Below, piece after piece: positions 22,852 to 32,300 of a stretch of DNA of 64,000 nt; position 1 is the stretch's first letter, and each line of letters starts with the position of its first letter. The notes beneath the pieces are model-generated. The model searched no databases and was not told the DNA's origin. It worked only from the letters and a program-made list of their open reading frames with translations. The position numbers were made by a program, and so were the translations under genes. The stretch lies in the NCBI GenBank assembly GCA_947471745.1, contig CANJKZ010001023.1, forward strand, positions 930,001 through 994,000, given 5' to 3'. Origin of the DNA: Closterium sp. Naga37s-1 (lineage: Eukaryota > Streptophyta > Zygnematophyceae > Desmidiales > Closteriaceae).

Positions 22852-25800
22852 TGTACGCACAACTATTTGGGGAATGCAGAATTATTTGGTGAACGGAGTG
22901 GAATGATGAAGGGGTAGAAGAGAAGAAATAATAAAAATGAGGGGTAAAGGCAATGACCAACACAATTCAAAAGGGTAGAAGTGCATCTTACCTCAGGAGA
23001 AGTATTGAGGCCCCACAGTTTAATGCCCTTTAGCAGATCATCACTGCTATGGGAATCAGCAGCACTTAGTGAAGTGGTATCAGCAGCAGCACCATCAGCA
23101 GCGGAAGAGGCAGTTGCAGTGGTGGGAGCAGCAGCAGCAGGAGCAGCAGAAGGAGGAGCAGGCGCAGCGGGAGCAGCAGGAGCAGAAGCGGCATCAGCAA
23201 AGACAGGAACAGCTACAGCACCAGGAGGCGGGGCGGGGGCAGGCGAGGAGAGGAAAGGGCGTGGTTTGGGGGGGAGGGGCGGGCGGGGGGAGTCGGGGCG
23301 GGTGCGGCGCAGGGCGACAGGTGGAGGGGTGACGACGGGGGGAAGGCCCTTGGGGATAGGCGTCACAGCCTGAGGGGTGCTGGTGTTCAGAGGCTTGGAA
23401 GGCCTGCAGTGGGGGAGAGAACAGGGGTGAGTGACTGAGAGACTGGTAGGTCGACAGGTGGCGGGGTGACGACGGGGGGAAGGCCCTTGGGGATAGACGT
23501 CACAGCCTGGGGGTTGCTGGTGTTCAGAAGCTTGGAAGGCCTGGAGAGTGGGGAAAAACGGGGTGGGAGAGTAGGGAGGGGAGGGGCTGGCAGGTCAACA
23601 GGTGGCGGGGTGACGATAGGGGGAAGGCCCTTGGGGATAGGCGTCACAGCTTGGGGGTTGCTGGTGGTCCCAGGCTTGGAAGGCGTGGAGAGTGGGGAAA
23701 AACGGGTCAACAGGTGGAGGGGTGACGGGGATAGGCGACACAGCCTGGGGGTTGCTGGTGGTCCCTGGCTTGGAAGGCCTGCAGTGGTGGAAAGAACAGG
23801 GTTTGGGGGGGAAGGGCGGGCGAGAGAAATCAGGATGGGTGCGGCGCAGGTCGACAGGTGGAGGGGTGACGACGGGGGGAAGGCCCTTGGGGATAGGCGA
23901 CACCGCCCGGGGGTTGCTGGTTGTCCCAGGCTTGGGGGAGCTGGAGTTGGGAAAAACGGGGTGGGAGGGCAGAGGAAAAAAGGACGGGCAGGTTGACAGG
24001 TGGAGGGGTGACGACGGGCGGAAGGCCCCTGAGGATAGGGGTCACAGCCTGAGGGTTGCTGGTTTCCGAAGACTTGGGAGGGCTGGAGAGGGGGAAAGAA
24101 CGGGGGTGGGAAGGGAGGGGAGGGTCCGATTGAGACACTGACTGGTCAACAGGTGGAGGGGTGACAAGGACAGGCGGAAGGCCGTTGGGGATAGGCGTCA
24201 CAGCTTGGGGGTTGCTGGTGGTCCCAGGCTTGGGGGAGCTGCAGTGGGGGAAAGAATGGGGGTGGGAAGGCGGGGGAGGGGGGGAGGGGTGTCGGATTAC
24301 GACTGACAAATCCAGGTGGAGAGGGGAGACGACGGAGAGAAGACAGATGGGGTGACGAGACGTCTCAAAAAAAAAAAAGCCAGAGGAGGACAGGTGGTTT
24401 AAGGAGGCCTTGGTGCATTCTGGCACGATTTTTGAGGCGCCGCAACACCACCTGTCCTCTTCTGTCCTCTTCTGACAAGAGTTTCACGGAGGCCTTGCCT
24501 TGGTGCATTCTGGCACTCGGAGAACTTGGGAGGGAAGTGGGGGTGTGCGGGTGGAGAGAGGCCGGGGGAGGGGAGGGGAGGGGGGGGGAGGGGCTGTGCG
24601 TACCGTTTCTCTGCAACCTCTAAAGGTTCAACGTCTGCAGCAGCCAATGGATCCCCACGTGGCAGCAGCTGTTTTTAAAAGTCAACCTCTAAAGGTTCAA
24701 CGTCTGCAGCAGCCAATGGATCCCCACGTGGCAGCAGCTGTTTTTAAAAGTCAACCTCTAAAGGTTCAACGTCTGCAGCAGCCACAGCAGCGGCAGTAGC
24801 GGTGGCGGCAGCAGGTGCAGGCATCGACTGCAGCAGTGCTGCCTGCCTCCTCTCCCTCGCCTCTTCCCGCCTCACTGCCTCAGCGGCGGCAGCAAGGTGA
24901 TTGGGGGGGCTGTGCTGTGATGTGCTTACCTTTTCTCTAGAACCTCTTCGGATTCAGTTTCAGCAGCAGCGGCAGCAGCGGCAGTAGCGGTGGCGGCAGC
25001 AGGTGCAGGCATCGACTGCAGCAATGCTGCTTGCCTCCTCTCCCTCGCCTCTTCCCGCCGCACTGCCTCCTGCACCGTGGCAGACCATTCCCCTGCTGCC
25101 GGATCTTCACTATCACCAGCAACGCTGGCAGCAATGTTGGCAGCAACGTTGGCAGCAACGTTGGCAGCAGCAGCAGCGTTTTGTGGGCGTGCAGGGGCCT
25201 TCGTTACAGTCACTTTCTTCACTTCCGCCTTTTGCACTGGGCCCACCGTCTCTCCTTCACCCTCTCCTTTCGCTGCTCCTCCTCCTCCTGCTCCTGCTCC
25301 TGCTACCGCTCCTGCTGCTTCTGCTGCTCCTGCTGCTTCTGCTTCTCCTGCTGCTGCAATCTCTTTTCCAGCGCCCTCGCTGGTCCTTTGACCCGCATCA
25401 ACAATCCCAATAACCTTCCCCCCCCCTGGTCTCTGCAACGCTGGCAAGACTTGCTCTCTCTCCTTCTCTTTCTTCTTCGTCTTCCCATCCATCGTCTCCC
25501 CCTCCACCCTGCTGGCCTCGTCAGCGCTCACAGCCTCCCCTGAACCCCCCACTGGTCTCTGTAAAGCCGGCAGGACTTGCTCCCTCTCCTCCTCTTTCGC
25601 CATTTCCCTCGTCTTCCCATCCATTGTCTCCCCTGTCTTGCCCTTGTCAGGCACCCTGCTGGCCTCTTCAGCGCTCACAGCCTCCCCTGAACCCACAGGT
25701 CTCTGTAACGCCGGCAGGACGACTTCCCTTTCGTCCTTGTTCTTCTCTGCAGGTCGTTCCCCCTCCACGCCCTTCTCAGCCACCACTGTGCTGCTCGCCT

Positions 25801-28098
25801 CTACCGCGTGCACGGACCCTGCAGGCCTCTGCAACACGGGCATCACCCCTTCCCTCTGCGCTTTCTCCTCCTTCTTCTGCTTCATCTCCCCCTCCACGCC
25901 GCTGCTCGCCTCTACCGCGTGCATGGACCCTGCAGGCCTCTGCAACACGGGCATCACCCCTTCCCTCTGCGCTTTCTCCTCCTTCTTCTGCTTCATCTCC
26001 CCCTCCACGCCGCTGCTCGCCTCTACCGCGTGCACGGACCCTGCAGGCCTCTGCAACACGGGCATCACCCCTTCCCTCTCCTCTTCCCTCTCCTCTTTCC
26101 TCTCCTCTTTCTCCTTATTCCCCTTCTTCCCCTTCTTCGCCTTTCCTCCCATCGTCTCCCCTTGCACGCCCTTGTCAGAAGAGACCTTGCTCGCCTCTGC
26201 AGCATTATCAAACCGCCCAGACCCCGCTGGCCTCTGTAACGACGGCAAAACTTCCTCCCTCTCCTGCACCTTCTCCTTCACTTTCACGCCCTTATCAGAC
26301 TCCCCGCTTGCCTCTACCACACTTACAAACCGCCCAGACCCGACTGGCCTCTGTAACGCCGGCAAAACTTCCTTCCTTTCCTCCTCCAACTTCTTCTTCG
26401 TCTGCCCCTCTCTCTCTTTCTCCCCTTCCTTCTCCGCATCCTTCCCCTGCGCCGTTTCCTCCCCTACACCTTTCACCTGTTCACCTGCCTTAGCGCCTGC
26501 TGCCCCTGCCAGTATTGGTCGTCTGGGTGGTGGGGTCAATGCTGCTGCTGGTGCTGTTGTTGATAATTCTGATGCCGATGCTGATGCTTCTACTCTTCCC
26601 CCATCTCCCTTCCTCTGCACTTTAACTGGTTCTATGATTGCAACCACCCCTCTGAATTCAGGGGGAAGTGTGTCTTTAACCCCACCCTCGCCATACATCT
26701 GGGACGGCCGTACTGCCCGAATCACAACCGGGACAGCAGCAGGGCGGGTGCCTTTGTCCGTTTGTGAAGTTCCACCGGGGGAAGCGGCGAGGGATTGGGC
26801 GGCGGCTCGCGCTGGGTGGCTGGGCGGCGCAACAAGGGGCGGGGCGGGACTCTTCGGCTTCTCAGGGCGGGTTACAGTTCCAGCGTCAGAAGATGAAACG
26901 GCAGATGTAACGGCGGAACTACCAGCTCCACCGACAGATGTTCCACCACCGGGAGACGAAACCACTCCGGAGGAAGCTTCACCATTGCTTCCTCCCCTGG
27001 TGCCTGCCGCCCGTGCCGCCCGGGCCTGCATGCGCGCGCGCTCCATGTCCTCCACCTCCGCCCACAGCTGCTCCACTAGCTGCCGAACGTCGCCGCCCAT
27101 GCGCTTCACGCGCTGCTGAACGCGCTCCCCCGCGGACAGCTGGTTGAGGTCCGGGTACAGGCGCATGAGCAGGAGCTGGGGGGGCCAAGGGGGGGGAAGT
27201 GGGTGGGCGGAAGAAGTGGGGGGCGCGCGGCGGTAAAAGGGGGGATGGATGAGGTCCGGATAAAAGCGCACGAGCAGGAGCTGGGGATGGGCGGGGGGGA
27301 CGGGAAGGGGGAGGGTATGGATGATGGCGGAAGAAAAGGTGCTGTTTTGTATGGTCCCGCACCCGCGGACAGCTGGTTGAAGTCCGAGTAAAGGTGCATG
27401 AGGAGGAGCTGGGGGAGAGGGGGGGGGGGGGAGGGAGAGGGTGTGGGAGGTGGGAAATGTAGGGGAAGAGGGGGAAGGATTGGGCAATAAATGACAGGGG
27501 TATTGCGAACGGGGTTCGGGGTTTTAGCGGGACACTTCCTGCCATGTCCCTGCGTGTTCGAAAGCACGCATGGCTTGGTTTTTCCCCTCGCATACACCAC
27601 CCTTAGCCGCTGACAACCCACCTGCGACTCGGTTGCACAACCCACCTGCGCCTCGGTTTTCTCCATGTCATCGCCCATCTGGCTCGCAAACGACAGCGCG
27701 AATCGCTCCGACGGTTCCCATCGCCGCCGCCATTCCCCCGCCGACCCGTCCGCCGGCGGCTGCGGCGCGCCGTCTGCTGCCGCCCGCGCGGAATTCACGC
27801 GAGTCGTCCGTCTGCCTCGCGCTGCCGACGACTCTTTTGCAGGAAGGGACACGTGGCGTCCGCCAATTGCTTCGCGAAGCAACGGCCGGCCGAAGAATGC
27901 TGCCCGCGGAACGAGCGACGGAGCGCCATTGATCCGGCGCGGATTAACTAACGAGGGCCGATTAAGGAGCAAGGTCGGACTGGGGAGGCTGGAGATCATA
28001 ACGGAGGAAGCGCGATTTTTTAGTAAGTCGAGCGCGGTTCCGGAATGTAGGCATCGGGAGGTTGCCGAGGCGCGTTCTAGATTGACGGAAGGAGACAT
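14371..28098 (-). CDS. S1 RNA-binding-domain protein, probably plastid-targeted, 1435 aa, 12 exons
   Basis: Exons (minus): 28098-27646, 27175-24930, 23403-22992, 22720-22637, 21486-21118, 20728-20615, 19507-19436, 18913-18824, 15627-15412, 15220-15110, 14684-14616, 14442-14371; all in phase, 1436 codons with TGA. The N-terminus is rich in Ser, Arg and Ala like a transit peptide (inference). Exon 2 is a long charged region with eight LQRP repeats. S1 domain 1 spans exons 4-6 (VPAKVVTCNHGGLV, LSLNGVQAFLPASY, VRVRVERCDSKTRSVFVTQR). S1 domain 2 spans exons 7-9 (GDVVTSTVVYIGDM, VDGVNVMIHYDSI, SLPVHVLRSKPVQKRLLVAL). The C-terminal module (ELEAVAASLRETPGITSVTL, YKLVARAGLTIQE, LDKEAIRGAIQQAI) recalls land-plant plastid S1 proteins of the At1g12800 kind, from memory only. 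Role: organellar RNA binding or processing. The ATG at 28096-28098 is the most upstream in frame; 27997-27999 is an alternative. Confidence 0.78.
14755..14809 (-). repeat. Partial copy of S1-gene exon 11
   Basis: Encodes ILLASQSDSEYKFVVRAG with its acceptor, a diverged duplicate of the exon at 14616-14684 (IFLASQSDSDYKLVARAG). It lies upstream of the true exon in transcription order. Confidence 0.75.
15009..15028. repeat. Junction palindrome, GCGC core
   Basis: Perfect 20-bp inverted repeat CTTTTGAGGCGCCTCAAAAG. The flanks are near-duplicates (CATCACACTAAAA before, CATCACACTGAAAA after). A degenerate half copy follows at about 15041-15056. Confidence 0.85.
15700..16411 (-). repeat. Five tandem partial copies of S1-gene exon 9 start
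   Basis: Copies of the acceptor plus SLPVHVLRSKPVQKRLLVALE begin near 15771, 15977, 16112, 16244 and 16411; the full exon starts at 15627. The spacers are diverged intron sequence. Most copies keep a CAG acceptor. Confidence 0.85.
16490..18168. repeat. 24-bp minisatellite, about 70 copies, in S1-gene intron 8
   Basis: Unit of about CCGCTGCTGCTGCCACTGCC plus 4 bases (24 bp = 8 codons), very homogeneous, with a few copies shortened or lengthened by 6 or 12 bp. It is open in at least one frame on each strand only because of its composition. Confidence 0.95.
18170..18412. repeat. 26-bp tandem array, about 9 copies
   Basis: Unit CTAAGCCCAGCACGTTGAAC plus CCTGAC, almost identical copies, directly abutting the 24-bp minisatellite within intron 8. 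Confidence 0.95.
18447..18598. repeat. 19-bp tandem array, 8 copies
   Basis: Unit GTGAACATATGGGCTTCTC, exact head-to-tail copies with no spacers, in intron 8. Confidence 0.95.
19144..19159. repeat. Junction palindrome, TCGA core
   Basis: TTTGAGTCGACTCAAA. It separates two copies of a roughly 30-bp segment (AAAACATAGAAGCGCGTAGT.. and AAAACATAGAAGTGCGTTGT..), in intron 7. Confidence 0.85.
19323..19378 (-). repeat. Partial copy of S1-gene exon 7
   Basis: Encodes DVVTSTVVHIGDMNMTVQ with a GTATT donor, a second copy of the exon at 19436-19507. Either copy could supply the donor; only 19436-19507 has the matching acceptor and 72-bp length. Confidence 0.75.
19880..20332. repeat. ACTGGCTCC / ACTGGCTCAC tandem array
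   Basis: About 45 head-to-tail units of 9 to 12 bp with two alternating variants, in intron 6. Confidence 0.9.
20439..20511 (-). repeat. Partial copy of S1-gene exon 6 end
   Basis: About 73 bp matching the 3' part of exon 6 (20615-20728) including its donor. The palindrome at 20569-20592 lies between the two copies. Confidence 0.75.
20569..20592. repeat. Junction palindrome, ACGC core
   Basis: 24-bp inverted repeat GTGTTTTGAG-ACGC-CTCAAAACAC with one mismatched central pair, between the two copies of the exon 6 end. Confidence 0.85.
20826..21117 (-). repeat. 36-bp array duplicating the exon 5 donor, about 8 extra copies
   Basis: Each unit carries the coding end LALF.SYVGE followed by GTGAGACTTG, so a complete 5' splice site is repeated every 36 bp next to the true donor at 21118. 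One unit is shorter by 3 bp. Confidence 0.9.
21563..21792 (-). repeat. Two partial copies of S1-gene exon 5 start
   Basis: At about 21563-21638 and 21713-21792. Each has an acceptor and a version of LSLNGVQAFLPASYMHPEL; the complete exon starts at 21486. Confidence 0.85.
21900..22078. repeat. Short tandem array (GGCAGCGGGCTAGCA type)
   Basis: About 10 units of roughly 15-16 bp. It begins immediately beside the duplicated exon 4 donor at about 22077. Confidence 0.85.
22077..22150 (-). repeat. Partial copy of S1-gene exon 4
   Basis: Diverged duplicate of 22637-22720, keeping the GTAAGC donor and coding for a version of TVMAKVVTCNHGGLV. Confidence 0.8.
22195..22631. repeat. 12-bp tandem array, about 36 copies
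   Basis: Unit GGGCAAGCAGGC (a few AGGC variants), running right up to the exon 4 donor, so it appears to have grown from the splice-site sequence GCTTGCC on the minus strand. Confidence 0.92.
22808..22850. repeat. Poly-T run
   Basis: About 43 consecutive T in intron 3 of the S1 gene; the length may be uncertain in the assembly. Confidence 0.9.
23404..24260 (-). repeat. Tandem array of S1-gene exon 3 starts, about 7 copies
   Basis: Units of about 100-140 bp, each with a CAG acceptor, SKPGTTSNPQAVTPIPKGLP and VVTPPPVDL, directly upstream (in transcription) of true exon 3 (23403-22992). They offer a ladder of alternative 3' splice sites in the same phase. Confidence 0.85.
24357..24366. repeat. 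Half-decayed junction palindrome, ACGT core
   Basis: GAGACGTCTC followed by AAAA; the left TTTT arm is missing. It lies about 60 bp from the next palindrome. Confidence 0.5.
24430..24447. repeat. Degenerate junction palindrome, GCGC core
   Basis: TTTTGAGGCGCCGCAACA, with mismatches on the right arm. It lies between two copies of a GGCCTTGGTGCATTCTGGCAC segment. Flanking AGGACAGGTGGT and ACCACCTGTCCT are also inverted copies. Confidence 0.6.
24605..24895 (-). repeat. Tandem copies of S1-gene exon 2 end
   Basis: Copies of the coding end (SMPAPAAATATAAA) and three 65-bp units with ADVEPLEV, the outermost ending in EKR plus a GTACGC donor. They duplicate the true exon end at 24930 (EVLEKR plus GTAAGC). 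Confidence 0.75.
27247..27413 (-). repeat. Two partial copies of S1-gene exon 2 start
   Basis: At about 27247-27286 and 27356-27413; acceptor plus LLLM.LY.DLNQLSAG. The full exon starts at 27175. Confidence 0.8.
27612..27665 (-). repeat. Duplicated donor of S1-gene exon 1
   Basis: ACCGAGGCGCAG-GTGGGTTGT is followed at once by ACCGAGTCGCAG-GTGGGTTGT on the minus strand: a 24-bp tandem duplication that gives two donors 24 bp apart, in the same phase. Confidence 0.8.
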
Positions 28099-29362
28099 TG
28101 ACGCGGGCTTTGCGGAAAGACGCTGTCGGCGAAAAAGACGCTGCCACCGGAAAAAGCTAGGACGACCCTGTCGGACGCTGTCAGACGCGCTATCAGATGC
28201 TGTCGGAGCTGACAAGAGGATACGAAGGTCACAGCCTTATTCTGGCGACATCAGCTCTCCAGATTGTACCTGCGCGTCGCGACTACCTACAACCAAGTTA
28301 TTTGCTCCTCGAGGGACGACCCGAATGGGCTGCTATTTCATGTGGAGCGCAAGTACTCGACAGTAGCAGCTCCGGAATTTATCAGTTGAGTTACTCGATA
28401 ATCCAGGTGATTCGTCCTGCCACGTTTCCCCTACCTCTAAGATAGTCCACGTCAGGCAGGTGTCTGATGTGGTGCTGGCTGTCCATTTGTGGGGGTCCAT
28501 CCACGATGGCAAAATCGAACATTCGTAAATACATGATACAGTTACACTCATCTCTGTAAGTAAAATTTCTCTGACATGGTTTATTGCAGTTATTTTTGTA
28601 ATAGCTGGCATCCTGTTACTGGCGTGTTGGTCCGTCGCTGGCAAAGCTGTCAACCCCAGCAAAGCCATCCTGATTGGAGGTTCCTTCCACCTCACATCGA
28701 GCCCCACATTCTTCGTTACACACGACGCGTGGCGAGCTTCGCATGCCATGCTTCGGGGGGTTGCGAGGTGCATATTTGCGTGCGCAGCTGGGCCAAAAAT
28801 CGCGTCGCGCTGTGAGATACAGAAACGAATCAGCAAACGAGACGCGGCACGGCGGGGAGAGGCCTTTCCCCTCACCTCCCATGTTCCCCAAGCGCGACAA
28901 CGCCCTTTCCCCTTTTTCCTCCAACCTGACCCTCACTTCCCCCTTCCTCTAATCCGCGCCAGGTTGCGTCCCCCTTCCACTTTTCTCCGACAATGCGGTG
29001 CGCGCAGGCATCCCCCCCCACTTCTTCCGCAGCAACCCCTTCCTACCGCCCACTCAACTCGCTCCGACTTCAGCCCCCCAACGCAGTTCGGAGCATTTCG
29101 TTTTAGGCAAGCTTCAAATACCACCAGCATCCCGAAATACAAGGCGCCATTCTCAATCTTGAATTGTGACTGGGTCGTACTCACCACTTCGACCTAAGCA
29201 AAACAGTGTTACTGTATGCCGAAGCGCACGACCGTCACTAGCGCCGGCTTATACCTATCAGCTTATTTCTAGCTTCGTCACATATCTTCTTTTTATATTA
29301 ATTGCAATACATCTTGTAGTTTATTGTATATATTCTTTTGTAGTTAGAACGTGACCGCCAGC
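28099..29362. promoter_or_regulatory. Shared upstream region of the divergent S1 and HIR genes
   Basis: 1264 bp between two divergent start codons, so probably holds both promoters. The AT-rich stretch at about 29280-29345 ends in CTTTTGTAG just before the HIR ATG and could be the end of a 5' UTR intron. No specific motif can be assigned. Confidence 0.45.
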
Positions 29363-32300
29363 ATGGAGAAGATGTTCGGCCTGCTCCAGGTGGACCAATC
29401 AACGGTGGCCATGGTGGAACATTTTGGCCGGTTCGTGAAGGCGCTCGACCCGGGCTGCCACTGCGTGCCGTGGTGCTGCTGCTACCGGCCCGCGGGTCTC
29501 ATGAGCCTGCGCGTGCGCCAACTCGACGTGCGCTGCGAAACCAAAACCAAGGTGAGGCTGGTAACCGTTGTGCTTCGGTGATTTCGAGAGAGGGGAGGTT
29601 GGGGGAAGGGGAAGAGGGCTGCCACTGCGCGCGGGGGGCTGCTGCTACCGCCCCGCGGGGCTCATGAGCCTGCGCGTGCGCCAACTCGACGTGCGCTGCG
29701 AAACCAAAACCAAGGTATTGCTAGTACTACCGATGTGCTTCGGTGTTTACGGGAGAGGGTAAGTTGAGGGAAGGGGAAGAGGGCTGTCACTGCGTGCCGT
29801 GGTGCTACTGCTACCACCACGCGGAGCTCATGTCAGGAGCCTCCGCGTGCGCCAACTCGACGCGCGCTGCGAAACCAAAACCAAGGTGAGGCTGGTAACC
29901 GTGCTACGGTGCTTTCGAGAGAGGGGAGGTCGGCGAAAGGGGATGAAGGCTGCCACTGCGAAGCGAAATCTTAACCTTGCCTCATGAGCTCGCGGCACGG
30001 TGCTGCGTGCCGCAAGCTCATGAGGCAAGGTTCAAGGTGTCGCTTCGAGTTTTTTACACCACCAATCATGGCAAGGAACGACGCCACCGCCAGTCACAAA
30101 TACTTTTAAAACTCAGCTCTAAACATCGTGGTGCCATAGTTGTGTCCCCTCAGCAGTGCTGCCGTTTCGTCATATCATCTTCATTCACCCGTTCCCCGCT
30201 TCAGGGCAACGTGTTCGTCACTGTAGTCGCGTCGATACAGTACCAGGCGATTTGCGAGCAGATTGACGACGAGTTTTACAAGCTCAGGACCCTCACCACT
30301 CTTCGCCTTTTCTTTGTATCCCCGTTTTTGGCTTTTCCGCTTCAGGACAACGTGTTCGTCACTGTGGTCGCATCGATACAGTACCAGGCGATTCGCGAGC
30401 AGATCGAGGACGCCTTTTACAAGCTGCAGGATCCCCAGGCGCAGATTCGATCATACGTCTTCGACGGTGAGTGCTGCAGCGTTCGCGATCTACTGTGGCT
30501 GATGCATCTGAAAATTTGCGATTATGATGTACTTCTTGTCAATGTTTTAGTCATCGGAGTTTGCTTTCGCACCGTGTTTTTAAATCGCTATTTTCTGTTC
30601 ACCCCTTCACCTACACCCCGCAGTGGTGCGCGCGAGCGTGCCCAAAATGGATCTGGACCGTGTGTTTGAGATGAAGAACGAGATTGCTCATCCTTCCCCT
30701 CCAGTCCAATTCCCCTTTCCCCTTTCCCCCCCTCCTGTTGCTCCCCTCTCAGTGGTGCGCGCCAGTGAGCCCAAGATGGATCTGGACCGTGTGTTTGAGA
30801 TGAAAAACGAGATCTTTCATTCTTCTCCTCTCCTCCAATTCCCGCTTTCCCCGTTCCTTTCCGCCCTCTCCTTGCTCTTCCCCGCAGTGGTGCGCGCCAG
30901 TGTGCCCAAGATGGATCTGGACCGTGTGTTTGAGGTGAAGAACGAGATCGCGCACACAGTGGAGGAGGAGCTTGAGAAGGTGAGGGGAAGGTGGGGTTGG
31001 GGAGAGGGGGTGTAACGCCTGTGGGCTGTGTTAAGGGCACTCCGCTGCGCCAACTAACACCCTCGTTTTGACCCAGTGGGTAGCGAGGTGTTATACTGGA
31101 ATCAGAGCCTAGGGTTCGAAATCCGGCTGGACCACATTTTCCGCCTTTGGCGAGAACCGAATTGTGGTTGTAACCAGCTCGAACCCGACGAACGATCCAG
31201 GGAGGTCCTTGCGGAGGGGCCGACTCTTTGAAGTTGAGGGCCAACGGGGACGTTGGCAACCAGGGGGGGACAAGTGTAACGCCTGTGGGCTGTGTTAAGG
31301 GCACTCCGCTGCGCCAACTAACACCCTTGTTCTGACCCAGTGGGTAGCGAGGTGTTATAGGGGGGGAAGGGGGGGACGCAGCGGAAGGGGGGAGGGCATC
31401 GGAGGTGCGTGCAAGCGTACTGCAGAGTACCGTGTGTTCGAGGTGAAAGAACGAGATTGCTCATACGGTGGAGAGGAGCTTGACAAGGTGAGTGGGGGAG
31501 TGAGGGTGGGGAGGGGAGGGAGCAGAACAGGGGAGGGGGAGAGGGAGAGGTGCACGTGAGCGTGCCCAAGATGGATTTTGACCGTGTGTTTGAGGTGAAG
31601 AACGAGATCGCTCATGCAGTGGTGACTTTTGAGTCGACTCAAAAGTCACCTCGAGATCGCTCATGCAGTGGACTGGAGTGGGGTGGAGGAGGAGCTCGAG
31701 AAGGTGAGGGGAAGAATGAAACCACTCATCTATGTGCGTCACTTGCTCTTGGAGTTGAGAATGAACGCGTTTGAATCGAACTGTGTGTGCATGGAAGTCG
31801 TGAAACACGCTGTCTTTTCTCTCTCATGCGCATTTTCTCCTCTTCGTAATACCACGGTTGTAACGAGCAGGCGATGAGGACGTACGGTTACCGCATCGTG
31901 CAGACGTTGATAGTGGATGTGGAGCCGGACCATCGAGTGAAGGCCGCCATGAACGAGATTAACGCAGGTGAGAGTGTAGGTGATAACGTATGTGGCAAAA
32001 TGTGAATGTGGATTTGTGAATGTGCAGAACCTGATAGTGGATGTGGAGCCGGACCGGACCATCGAGTGAAGGCTGCCATGAACGAGATTAATGCCGGTGA
32101 GAGTGTTGGTATTGTATGTGGCAAATGTGAATTTGCATGTGAAGCCGTGACATACGTGAATGTGCAAACGCTGATAGTGGATGTGGCGCCGAACAACCGG
32201 GTCAAGGCCACCATGAATGAGATTATTGCCGGCAAGAGTGTCGATGATTTTCACATTTGTTTGCATACCTGTGTAAAAGTCATCTACTTTAATGAGGATG

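Noticed and set aside
22079-22963. Long KQAG, RRAS, LLAR and ACLP repeat proteins
   Set aside because: Translations of the 12-bp intronic array in several frames.
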